Shown: positions 1 through 5,675 of the stretch, piece by piece
Layout: every line of letters starts with the position of its first letter
Position numbering within the stretch: the first letter of the stretch is position 1
Source: UBA6544 sp049601975
GTDB taxonomy: Bacteria > Pseudomonadota > Alphaproteobacteria > UBA8366
DNA: 7,933 nucleotides
Direction of reading: 5' to 3'
Assembly: GCA_049601975.1 (NCBI GenBank)
Contig: JBMYRC010000170.1
Coordinates: 1 to 7,933, forward strand
Translations under genes and position numbers: made by a program
Notes under the pieces: model-generated
Told to the model about the DNA's origin: nothing
Database searches by the model: none
What the model saw: only the letters and a program-made list of their open reading frames with translations

Positions 1-596
1 TGAAGGTCGAAGTCTCGGCTCAGAACCCGATTGAGCGGATCGAAATCCGCAACGGTATGGAAACCCTCAAGACCGTGCGCGGGTTCGAAGAAAGCGATCT
101 CGGTGAGCGTATCCGCGTCGTCTGGAGTGGGGCCGAGTACCGCGGCCGGGGGCGCGAGACCAACTGGAAGGGGCGGGTCGGTTTCGGCGGAGCGCAAATC
201 CAGCGGATGGAGAAAATCAACGCCTGGAACCATGAGCGCAAGCTGGAGCAGTACAACGGTGACACGGTCGTCTTCGATGCCATCACCACCGGTAATTTCG
301 GCGGCTTCGATGCCTGGCTGGAGAAGAGCGATGGCGCCACCATCGACGTCTCCACCAATCTCGGTGTGATGACGGTCCCACTCTCCGAAATCGGCATGGA
401 GGACGTGACCATGGATGCGGGTGGCCTGGAGCGAAAAATCCGTGTCTTCCGCCTGCCGGAAGAAAACCCGCACCGCACGATCACCACCGAGTTGGAAATC
501 CCACTAAATGCCACGGGCGATAACCCGCTTTGGGTATGCGTGACCACGGAGGACGGCTTCCAAGCTTGGAGCAGCCCGATTTACGCGTTCAAGTAG
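1..596 (+). CDS. DUF3604 family protein, C-terminal part (5' end outside window)
   Basis: The reading frame is open from base 3 to the TAG at 594-596 and gives 197 residues with no stop, so the gene enters from the left edge. The ATG at 57 lies inside the domain and is not the real start. The visible part resembles the C-terminal beta-rich end of DUF3604 (PF12228) proteins: NPIERIEIRNG near the start, a GRGRETNWKG stretch in the middle, and the ending PLWVCVTTEDGFQAWSSPIY. Full-length family members are usually 600-750 residues, so roughly the last quarter to third is here. The biochemical function of the family is not established as far as I know, and any catalytic residues probably lie upstream of the window. 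No signal peptide can be judged. A stable hairpin starts about 9 bases after the stop. The family call rests on recalled resemblance, not on a search. Confidence 0.82.
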   Translation, partial: KVEVSAQNPIERIEIRNGMETLKTVRGFEESDLGERIRVVWSGAEYRGRGRETNWKGRVGFGGAQIQRMEKINAWNHERKLEQYNGDTVVFDAITTGNFGGFDAWLEKSDGATIDVSTNLGVMTVPLSEIGMEDVTMDAGGLERKIRVFRLPEENPHRTITTELEIPLNATGDNPLWVCVTTEDGFQAWSSPIYAFK

Positions 597-605
597 GGAA
601 TCTTA

Positions 606-633
606 TCCCGGACGCCCGCAGAGCGAGCCGGGA
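606..633. repeat. Hairpin after the DUF3604 gene, REP-like or weak terminator
   Basis: TCCCGG at 606-611 pairs perfectly with CCGGGA at 628-633. After a small mismatch, CGC at 613-615 pairs with GCG at 623-625, giving about 9 base pairs around a 7-base loop. It starts 9 bases after the stop codon, where a terminator would sit, but no T-run follows on either strand. It is therefore better read as an intergenic palindromic repeat unit or an RNA 3'-end stabiliser than as a classical intrinsic terminator. Confidence 0.4.
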
Positions 634-688
634 CACGAGCAGTGCCGCAGTTCGTCATTCAGAGCTTGTTGAAGGATGAGCCCTCGTG
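634..688. repeat. Imperfect palindromic intergenic repeat (REP-like)
   Basis: CACGAG at 634-639 pairs with CTCGTG at 683-688. Between them, 655-679 (TCATTC, then AGAGCTTGTTGAAGGATGA) is a degenerate form of the 'tcatcctgagcttgtcgaaggatga' word that I recall as a common dispersed intergenic palindrome in proteobacteria. It directly abuts the hairpin at 606-633, so the two form a tandem pair. Being a genomic repeat is inferred; only one copy is in this window. Confidence 0.4.
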
Positions 689-821
689 CGGGGGCGCAAT
701 ATTAAAAATCGCGGAACAAACCCATGCACAGTATTACAATACCGCTCTTTCGGTCGTCAGTGGGCGGCTGGGTTTGTCGAACCGCACGTAGATAGCTTCA
801 CCTGTCATAGAACAAGGGGCA

Positions 822-849
822 TCTATATCACAATATAGACAAAATGTCT
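822..849. promoter_or_regulatory. Operator-like palindrome upstream of the hydrolase gene
   Basis: TCTATAT (822-828) and ATATAGA (833-839) are perfect 7-base inverted arms around CACA. A second perfect inverted repeat, AGACA (837-841) and TGTCT (845-849) around AAA, overlaps the right arm by three bases. The pair lies 116-143 bases before the GTG start. Dyads of this size are typical of dimeric repressor sites of the TetR, GntR or MarR type, but no such regulator gene is in the window and the binding protein is unknown. Confidence 0.35.
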
Positions 850-964
850 CGGAGTGTTTGCAGATGGTCCGCTTGAAGAAAATATCGCCTTCTCTCCCGG
901 TTTGACCTGGCTATCTTGTTACTGGAATCCGCGCGATCACATGACCGATTGAGGAGAGCCCAAA

Positions 965-1681
965 GTGCCGTTTTTTGAACGCGACGACACCCGCATCTAT
1001 TACGAAATCCACGGCGACGGACCTCCGGTCTTGGCACTGGCGCCGGGCGGGATGCAATCCTCCATCCCAATTTGGGGCGGTGTCTCCTACAACGGCGTCG
1101 AGCGGTTGGCGTCGAACTACCAGGTCATCGTCATGGATCAGCGCAATGCGGGGCAATCGACAGCACCGATCACGGGTGGGGACGGCTGGCGGGAATATAC
1201 CGCCGACCAGATTGCCTTGCTCGACCATCTCGGCGTTGAGCGGTTCCATGCGGCCGGGATGTGTATCGGCGGGTCGTTCATCATGGGATTGGCCGAGGCC
1301 GTACCCGAGCGCCTCGCCTCCGCCGTAATGCTGCAAACAATCGGCTATGACGACAACCGCGAGACGTTTTTCGAACTGTTCGACTCCTGGTCGGCGGGCG
1401 TGAAACCGGCGCATCCGTCCGTCGGTGAAGACGAATGGGCCAAGTTCCGCTCGACCATGTTCGGCGGGGATTTTCTGTTCAACGTGTCCGAGGACGTTGT
1501 TGCCAGGTGCCAAATCCCCCTTTTGGTGCTGATGGGCGAGGACGTCTATCACCCCGAAGCGACGTCGCGCAGAGTGGCGGAACTCGCCCCGCATGCGACG
1601 CTGATTGAGCGTTGGAAGGAGGGCGCGGATGCGATGGCCGCCAGTGCGGCAATCGACGCATTTCTTGCGGCACATAGCTAG
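965..1681 (+). CDS. Alpha/beta hydrolase with Cys in the nucleophile elbow
   Basis: This 238-residue protein has a compact alpha/beta-hydrolase fold and no signal peptide, so it is probably cytoplasmic. The GTG start at 965 is supported by AGGAG at 952-956, eight bases upstream. Family marks in order: first strand PVLALAPGG (21-29, oxyanion region), VIVMDQRNAGQS (54-65, the usual D-x-R-x-x-G-x-S), and the nucleophile elbow G98-M-C100-I-G102-G103, where most relatives have serine. The segment PLLVLMGEDVYHP (185-197) carries the likely acid, D193. The C-terminal stretch after residue 210, where the catalytic histidine normally lies, reads ERWKEGADAMAAS and has no histidine until H237 near the end; H196 and H210 are the nearest candidates. 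Cys nucleophiles are known in dienelactone hydrolase, but this chain is not obviously of that family. Substrate is unknown; a lactone or ester, or a non-classical role, is possible. It is monocistronic as far as visible. Confidence 0.88.
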   Translation: MPFFERDDTRIYYEIHGDGPPVLALAPGGMQSSIPIWGGVSYNGVERLASNYQVIVMDQRNAGQSTAPITGGDGWREYTADQIALLDHLGVERFHAAGMCIGGSFIMGLAEAVPERLASAVMLQTIGYDDNRETFFELFDSWSAGVKPAHPSVGEDEWAKFRSTMFGGDFLFNVSEDVVARCQIPLLVLMGEDVYHPEATSRRVAELAPHATLIERWKEGADAMAASAAIDAFLAAHS

Positions 1682-1994
1682 ATGAGATTCGTGTGGCGAA
1701 GTTGCAAATTGGAATTCGCACCTTCGCAGAAGCAACTGAAATAGGTCCTACAAATTCGAAATAGATGAATGATTGTGATTACGGGTCTATGTTTACGTCA
1801 CGGATCAAATCCCGAATTCCCATGACATAGAATACAGCAGCACCGCGGCTAAGTATCTATTCGACGTGTTTGTCTTTAAAGTCGACATTGAGAGACTGTT
1901 TCGCATCTTACACCCACAGCACCGCATGATCTAATTCCATAATTTTGCACCCTTTTGGATGAATGCGTTCAAACGACCCCCATAGAAAACCGCT
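1682..1994. other. AT-rich spacer between convergent genes, no gene seen
   Basis: The hydrolase (+) and the GST (-) end facing each other across 313 bases that are clearly AT-richer than the flanking genes. The only ATG-initiated frame of note (1765-1830, 21 codons) lacks a Shine-Dalgarno. A weak dyad, TCGAC (1861-1865) with GTCGA (1881-1885), is the only structure seen. No hairpin with a T-run suitable as a terminator for either gene was found. Confidence 0.55.
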
Positions 1995-2627
1995 TCAGCT
2001 TTTTAACCGCTCCCCCGTCTCCGCATCCGCTCGCAACGTGCGCGCGTAGGAAGGCAGCGCTGTCACCTTGTCGAAATATGCTTGCACGTTCGCGGGCAAA
2101 TCCTCGGTCACCATGCGGCGGTAGCCGCGCATGGCGTAGCAGATACTCAAATCGGCAGCGCTCATGGTGTCGCCCAGCAGATACGTTCGATCTGATACCG
2201 CCGCGTCGAGGGCTTCGACGCAGGAAGTCGCACGACCCTTCATTTCCGCCACCACGGCGTCCAGCTCCGGATTGAAGTTGCGACGGTGGTTAACGATCTC
2301 GCCGAGCGGGCGCGCGAAGGTCGCTTCCGCGAACCAACACCATTGCAGATAATGCGCGTAGGTCGGGTCGTCCGTGGTCGGTTGCATCCGTCCATCGCCA
2401 TAGCGGTCCAGGATGTATTGCATCATGGCACAGGACTCGAACATGGTCATGTCGCCGTCGGTCATGACCGGCACCTTGCCGACCGGGTTCAGGGCCCGCC
2501 ATTCCGACGTGGCGCGGTATTCGGCAGCAAAGTTCACCGGCACGATCTCATATGGGACGGAAAGTTCCTCGCACATCCAGATGGCGCGAAATCCGCGGGT
2601 GCCGGGGGAGTGATAAATTTTCAGCAT
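1995..2627 (-). CDS. Glutathione S-transferase family protein
   Basis: This 210-residue protein is the standard length for a soluble cytoplasmic GST, which conjugates glutathione to electrophiles or uses it in isomerisation, reduction or dehalogenation. The N-terminal thioredoxin-like domain (about 1-78) begins MLKIYHSPGTRGFR, with S7 or T10 as possible thiolate-stabilising residues. It continues through NPVGKVPVM, with cis-proline P53, and the glutathione gamma-glutamyl-binding E64-S65 pair in MFESCAMMQYIL. The all-helical C-terminal domain (about 88-205) contains the N-capping box S156-A-A-D159 in TMSAADLSI, needed for GST folding. The start at 2627 has a modest AGGAC Shine-Dalgarno at 2636-2640, eight bases upstream. 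The gene is transcribed away from the nitroreductase and converges on the hydrolase. Substrate is not deducible; the subclass is not certain. Confidence 0.95.
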   Translation of the reverse strand: MLKIYHSPGTRGFRAIWMCEELSVPYEIVPVNFAAEYRATSEWRALNPVGKVPVMTDGDMTMFESCAMMQYILDRYGDGRMQPTTDDPTYAHYLQWCWFAEATFARPLGEIVNHRRNFNPELDAVVAEMKGRATSCVEALDAAVSDRTYLLGDTMSAADLSICYAMRGYRRMVTEDLPANVQAYFDKVTALPSYARTLRADAETGERLKS

Positions 2628-2669
2628 GATGGGGGTCCTGTCCTCTGAATTTGCCGGTCGGTGAAGACA

Positions 2670-2752
2670 GTAATGTTACGCCGCCCAGCGGAGAAATAAA
2701 TATATGGAGGTTTCTTAACGCGAGGCCGCACATAGATTTGCTTCTAAGAAAC
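2670..2752. promoter_or_regulatory. Dyads in the GST/nitroreductase divergent spacer
   Basis: Two inverted repeats lie in the 158-base region that must hold both promoters. The first is GTAA-TG-TTAC at 2670-2679. The second has perfect 8-base arms, GTTTCTTA at 2710-2717 and TAAGAAAC at 2745-2752, separated by 27 bases. The second fits a bipartite operator or a looped site controlling both genes. No bound regulator can be named, and -35/-10 elements are not clear. Confidence 0.3.
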
Positions 2753-2785
2753 TAACCCCAGGCTTAAACCTAAAGGAACGACACG

Positions 2786-3430
2786 ATGGATATGGTCCGC
2801 CTCGACCCACCCGCAGAATTGACGATGCCGATCGGCGAAGCGATGTTCAGCCAGCGCGCCACGCGCCGGCTCGATCCCGATCGCCCGATCACCGACGCCC
2901 AGTTGAAGATCATCCTCGACGCGGCCTCGAAGGCGCCGAACGGCGGTAACGTGCAGCCCGCGCGCTATCTGGTGATCCGCGACCGCGAGGCCATCCAAAA
3001 ATTCGGCAAGCTGTATCACGAGGCCTGGTGGGCGAAGCGCCGGGATGCCTATGGCTGGAAGGGCAAGGAAGACATTCCCGAGGGCTCGCAGTATCACTTG
3101 GCGGCATTGCTCGCGGACGAGATGGTGAATGCCCCCGCCGTGATCCTCGCTTATTCATCGGCCTCCGGCGTCGCCGCGGCCTCGACCTTCCCGGGCGTCC
3201 AGAACTTGCTGCTGTCGGCGCGGGCTCTCGGCATCGGCAGCGTGCTGACGACGCTGCACCCGGAAGTCATGGAGCGCGTCCATGCGATGTTCGGTATCCC
3301 GGACGACATGGTATTTCATTGCTGTATTCCGCTCGGATATCCGCGCGGCAAGTTTGGCCCGACCAGCCGGATGTCGACCGGTGAGACGACCTATTGGGAC
3401 CAATGGGGCGAGGCGCCGCCCTGGAAGTAG
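2786..3430 (+). CDS. Nitroreductase family FMN-dependent oxidoreductase
   Basis: This 214-residue protein belongs to the nitroreductase fold (PF00881), normally a cytoplasmic homodimer using FMN and NAD(P)H to reduce nitro groups, quinones, enones or similar acceptors. FMN-phosphate contacts are expected from Q23-R24-A-T-R27-R28. The conserved segment APNGGNVQPARYLVI (50-64) follows, then the helix FPGVQNLLLSARALGIGS (135-152) with the usual V-Q-N-L-L-L-x-A-x-x-x-G-x-G-S pattern. The C-terminal IPLGYPRGKFGPTSR (181-195) contains the G-Y-P motif. Residues 80-105, rich in Trp, Lys and Arg, form the variable region that usually lines the substrate pocket. The ATG at 2786 has AAGGA at 2773-2777, eight bases upstream; M3 is a less well spaced alternative. 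The gene is divergent from GST and its stop lies 16 bases from the end of the convergent enolase-superfamily gene. Substrate unknown. Confidence 0.95.
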   Translation: MDMVRLDPPAELTMPIGEAMFSQRATRRLDPDRPITDAQLKIILDAASKAPNGGNVQPARYLVIRDREAIQKFGKLYHEAWWAKRRDAYGWKGKEDIPEGSQYHLAALLADEMVNAPAVILAYSSASGVAAASTFPGVQNLLLSARALGIGSVLTTLHPEVMERVHAMFGIPDDMVFHCCIPLGYPRGKFGPTSRMSTGETTYWDQWGEAPPWK

Positions 3431-3446
3431 GGGCACGGAATGACAG

Positions 3447-4556
3447 TTAAAGGCTGGCCGTAAATAGGGGCTCACCGAGAAGTGCTTCGTCGACGTCGAT
3501 GCCGAGGCCGGGCCCGGTTGGTGCGCTTCCGAAGCCATTTCGGCTGCGCGGTTGGTGGCCGGCGATATGCTCATTGTTCCAATCGTTCATGAAGGAGACG
3601 CTCAAGAGCGCTCGTGCCTTCGTCGACGCCGCGACATGGGCGGAGGTGGCGGAGACGATATCGCCGCCCCAAGTGTCCTCGACGGTGACTTGTAGACCCA
3701 GCTCTTGGCCAAGGTCGCGCATCAGCTTTGCTTTCGTGAGGCCACCGACCTTGGAAACCTTCAGGTTAAAGCCGCCCGCACCACCCTCGCGTACCGCGCG
3801 TCGAAGCGTTGCGACATCGCTGACGACTTCATCGTAAATCATCGGCAGCGTGGTGTGTTTACGGACCTCAATGCATTCTTCCATGGTGGGGCACGGTTGT
3901 TCGAAGTAGAAGCGGGGAAGGTCTTCCATGCCGCGCGCCGCCCGAATGGCGTCGTTGAGCCGCCAACCGCAATTCGCGTCACCAATGATAATGTCTTCGT
4001 CGCCGGTGTTCTCGACGATGGTTCGGGCCCGAACGGCATCGAGGGTCGGATCACCGCCGATCTTCAACTGAAACCGGTGAATGCCCTCGGCCCTGCGCGC
4101 TTTGACGTAGGCGACCATGTTTTCAGGCGTATCGAGGGGTACGGCGAAATATAGCGGGAATTCCGCCTGACGCACACCACCCAGCATGTCTGAGACGGAC
4201 GCTCCCCAGGCTTTACCCGTGAGATCCCAGCACGCGACATCGATCGGACTCTTGGCATAGGCGTAGCCCATCAAGGTCGCGTCCATGGCATCGTTGACCG
4301 CGGCAAGGTTGGTCGGATCAACGCCGATCAGGGCAGGGGCTAAAAGTTCTAGCGCAGCGCGGGCACCGCCCGCATGTGCAGGCAGATATGTGGTGCCGAG
4401 CGGGCAGACTTCGCCCCATCCAGTAAGGCCGGTGTCGCTGGAGACTTGCACCAGGGTTGAGGGCAGATGCGTGATCTCGCGCCCACCGGACATAACGTAT
4501 GTGCCGTGCGCATAAGTGAGGTCAAAGTTGAAGACATCTATTTTTGATATTTTCAC
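3447..4556 (-). CDS. Mandelate racemase/muconate lactonizing family enzyme, hydroxyproline-betaine-epimerase-like
   Basis: This enolase-superfamily enzyme has 369 residues, counting from a GTG at 4556. The superfamily abstracts a proton alpha to a carboxylate using Mg2+. The N-terminal capping domain spans about 1-120. In the barrel, Q163-L-K165 holds the first catalytic lysine, with Gln at the first place of the K-x-K motif. Metal ligands are D193 (GDANCGW), E219 (YFEQP) and D242-E243 (IYDE). The opposite lysine is K266 (GFNLKVSKVGG), followed by E293-D294-T-W-G-G-D299. The motifs and whole-chain pattern resemble 4R-hydroxyproline betaine 2-epimerase (HpbD) and the enolase-superfamily cis-3-hydroxy-L-proline dehydratase, so a proline- or betaine-like acid substrate is plausible but unproven. 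An ATG three codons earlier (4565) directly abuts AGGA; the GTG has AGGA nine bases away and gives the usual family start MKISKIDVF. It lies 37 bases after the LysR stop, probably in the same transcript. Confidence 0.92.
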   Translation of the reverse strand: MKISKIDVFNFDLTYAHGTYVMSGGREITHLPSTLVQVSSDTGLTGWGEVCPLGTTYLPAHAGGARAALELLAPALIGVDPTNLAAVNDAMDATLMGYAYAKSPIDVACWDLTGKAWGASVSDMLGGVRQAEFPLYFAVPLDTPENMVAYVKARRAEGIHRFQLKIGGDPTLDAVRARTIVENTGDEDIIIGDANCGWRLNDAIRAARGMEDLPRFYFEQPCPTMEECIEVRKHTTLPMIYDEVVSDVATLRRAVREGGAGGFNLKVSKVGGLTKAKLMRDLGQELGLQVTVEDTWGGDIVSATSAHVAASTKARALLSVSFMNDWNNEHIAGHQPRSRNGFGSAPTGPGLGIDVDEALLGEPLFTASL

Positions 4557-4565
4557 GTGCCCCAT

Positions 4566-4573
4566 TCCTTTTT
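4566..4573 (-). promoter_or_regulatory. Ribosome binding site deciding the enolase-superfamily start
   Basis: On the minus strand this reads AAAAAGGA and ends directly against the ATG at 4563-4565, leaving no spacer. The in-frame GTG at 4554-4556 has nine bases between AGGA and the start, a normal spacing. The site therefore favours GTG as the true initiation codon. Confidence 0.6.
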
Positions 4574-4593
4574 GAGAATATTCGGTTCGCCTT

Positions 4594-5508
4594 CTAAGCC
4601 GCGGCTTCCCGCCGTCCGCGCCCGGCCAGTCTCGGCGCTTCCTGTTTGAAGAGGCGGATCAGCTCATCCATCACCGCGCGAACACTCGGCACGCGTTTTA
4701 GATCCCGGTGGACGACCAGATTCAGATCGCTTTCCGCCCCTTGGATCGGCGCGGTCAGGCGCACCAGATCCGGGTCGGCATCGCCGGCGAAGCAGGGCAG
4801 GACGCCGAGGCCGGCTCCCATGCAAACAGCGTCATGAATCGCGTGGCCGTTATTCATGCGCACGGCGGGAGCCCGGCCCGCCAGTTTTTCGCGCAGCCAT
4901 GTCTGTCCTGCGAAATAGACATGGTCGTCGTCAAAGGCGACCCACTCGCACTCCTGGTAGCGCTTGTTGCCGCGCGCCGCCGGGGCCGCTTCCACATAGC
5001 CGCGCGATCCGTAGACCGCATAGGATAATTCGCCGAGTTTGCGCGCGATCAGGCCCGGTGTGTCCGGCAGGCAAATCTGAAGTAGCAAATCTGCTTCCCG
5101 GCGCGACAGGTTGGCGTTGACGTGATTGACCGAAAGTTCGACCTCGATCTCCGGCAGGCGGGATCGGATTTCCGGCAGATGCATGGTGATGAATTGGGAC
5201 GGCACCTCGAAGGCGGAGAGGCGCACGGTACCGCTGACCGCGTCCGCCAGGGTCGCTTGGCGGCGCTGCAGCGTATGCGCGGCCTTCTCCATGTCCTCGG
5301 CGATGGGCAGCAATTCCTCGCCTGCCTGGGTTGGCACGAACCCGTCCGGCAATCGGTCGAATAGGCGCGTGCCGAGATCCGCCTCTAATTGTCCGAGTCG
5401 GCGTCCGACCGTGGGTTGCGTGACCTTCAAATGTCGCGCGGCAGCAGACAGACTGCCGTCCCGCGCCACCGCGAGGAAGATGCGCATGTCGTCCCAATTG
5501 AGTGACAT
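4594..5508 (-). CDS. LysR-type transcriptional regulator
   Basis: The 304-residue length is typical for LysR regulators, which bind DNA as dimers or tetramers and respond to a small ligand. The N-terminal winged helix-turn-helix is clear: LNWDDMRIFLAVARDGSLSAAARHL (3-27), then VTQPTVGRRLGQLEADLG (29-46) and TRLFDR (47-52). A linker helix (about 64-88) follows, then the periplasmic-binding-protein-like effector domain from G93-T-V-R to about residue 288, with the late motif GAGLGVLPCF (231-240). The Ala/Arg-rich tail (RGRGRREAAA) is unstructured. The ATG has AAGGA nine bases upstream (5518-5522 on the minus strand). It lies upstream of, and close to, the enolase-superfamily gene, and is divergent from the ABC transporter. 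By the usual rule for this family it could control either neighbour and itself; the adjacent catabolic enzyme is the best candidate target. Confidence 0.97.
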   Translation of the reverse strand: MSLNWDDMRIFLAVARDGSLSAAARHLKVTQPTVGRRLGQLEADLGTRLFDRLPDGFVPTQAGEELLPIAEDMEKAAHTLQRRQATLADAVSGTVRLSAFEVPSQFITMHLPEIRSRLPEIEVELSVNHVNANLSRREADLLLQICLPDTPGLIARKLGELSYAVYGSRGYVEAAPAARGNKRYQECEWVAFDDDHVYFAGQTWLREKLAGRAPAVRMNNGHAIHDAVCMGAGLGVLPCFAGDADPDLVRLTAPIQGAESDLNLVVHRDLKRVPSVRAVMDELIRLFKQEAPRLAGRGRREAAA

Positions 5509-5532
5509 TGGCGGAATTCCTTAGGAAATGAG

Positions 5533-5562
5533 CCTATACGTATTTGTATAGATGCTATTCAA
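5533..5562 (-). promoter_or_regulatory. Candidate LysR promoter overlapping a CTATAC/GTATAG dyad
   Basis: Read on the minus strand, TTGAAT (5557-5562) lies 18 bases before TATAGG (5533-5538), a passable -35/-10 pair ending 24 bases before the LysR ATG. A perfect 6-base inverted repeat, CTATAC (5534-5539) and GTATAG (5546-5551), overlaps the -10 and spacer, as expected for an autoregulatory site. Its even spacing does not give a strict LysR T-N11-A box, so the bound protein is uncertain. Confidence 0.35.
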
Positions 5563-5620
5563 AATCGTGAAGGGTGCAACATTTATTTTTAGGGTATTCC
5601 ATTGCGCAGTGACGGTGTCT

Positions 5621-5633
5621 AATAACTGTTATT
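5621..5633. promoter_or_regulatory. Perfect 13-base palindrome upstream of the ABC exporter gene
   Basis: AATAAC-T-GTTATT is a perfect odd-length palindrome 42 bases before the exporter ATG at 5676, in the spacer shared with LysR. It could be an operator for the exporter, but it is short and AT-rich, so chance is a real alternative. No -35/-10 pair for the exporter could be placed with confidence. Confidence 0.25.
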
Positions 5634-5675
5634 CCTGTATTTGCGGGAATGACGTATGGGATTGGGACGACAGAT

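Larger units (their letters stand above)
597..964. other. Gene-free spacer between the DUF3604 and hydrolase genes
   Basis: No ORF here has both a ribosome binding site and protein-like composition. The left third holds the two adjacent hairpins (606-688). The middle contains a short dyad, GTATT-AC-AATAC (731-742). The right part contains the strong palindrome at 822-839 and then the Shine-Dalgarno of the hydrolase. I could not find a convincing -35/-10 pair, so the promoter of the hydrolase gene is not placed. Confidence 0.6.

Noticed and set aside
911..1735. Minus-strand frame of 274 codons covering the hydrolase gene
   Set aside because: It is longer than the hydrolase, but the plus-strand frame has a good Shine-Dalgarno and unmistakable alpha/beta-hydrolase motifs; the antisense frame shows none.
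1765..1830. A 21-codon ATG frame (MNDCDYGS...) in the convergent spacer
   Set aside because: No Shine-Dalgarno, no recognisable feature, and AT-rich spacer sequence makes such short frames expected by chance.
1945..1954. TTGCACCCTT shared in inverted orientation with 5570-5579
   Set aside because: A single 10-base match between two spots in a window of this size is expected by chance, and the flanks do not match.
1995..3430. GST, nitroreductase and enolase-superfamily enzyme as one xenobiotic pathway operon
   Set aside because: The genes lie in alternating orientations and cannot form one transcript; a shared pathway is only a loose guess from enzyme type.
3431..3446. Possible bidirectional terminator between the convergent nitroreductase and enolase-superfamily genes
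   Set aside because: The 16-base gap holds no inverted repeat or T-run. Any termination must occur inside the opposing genes.
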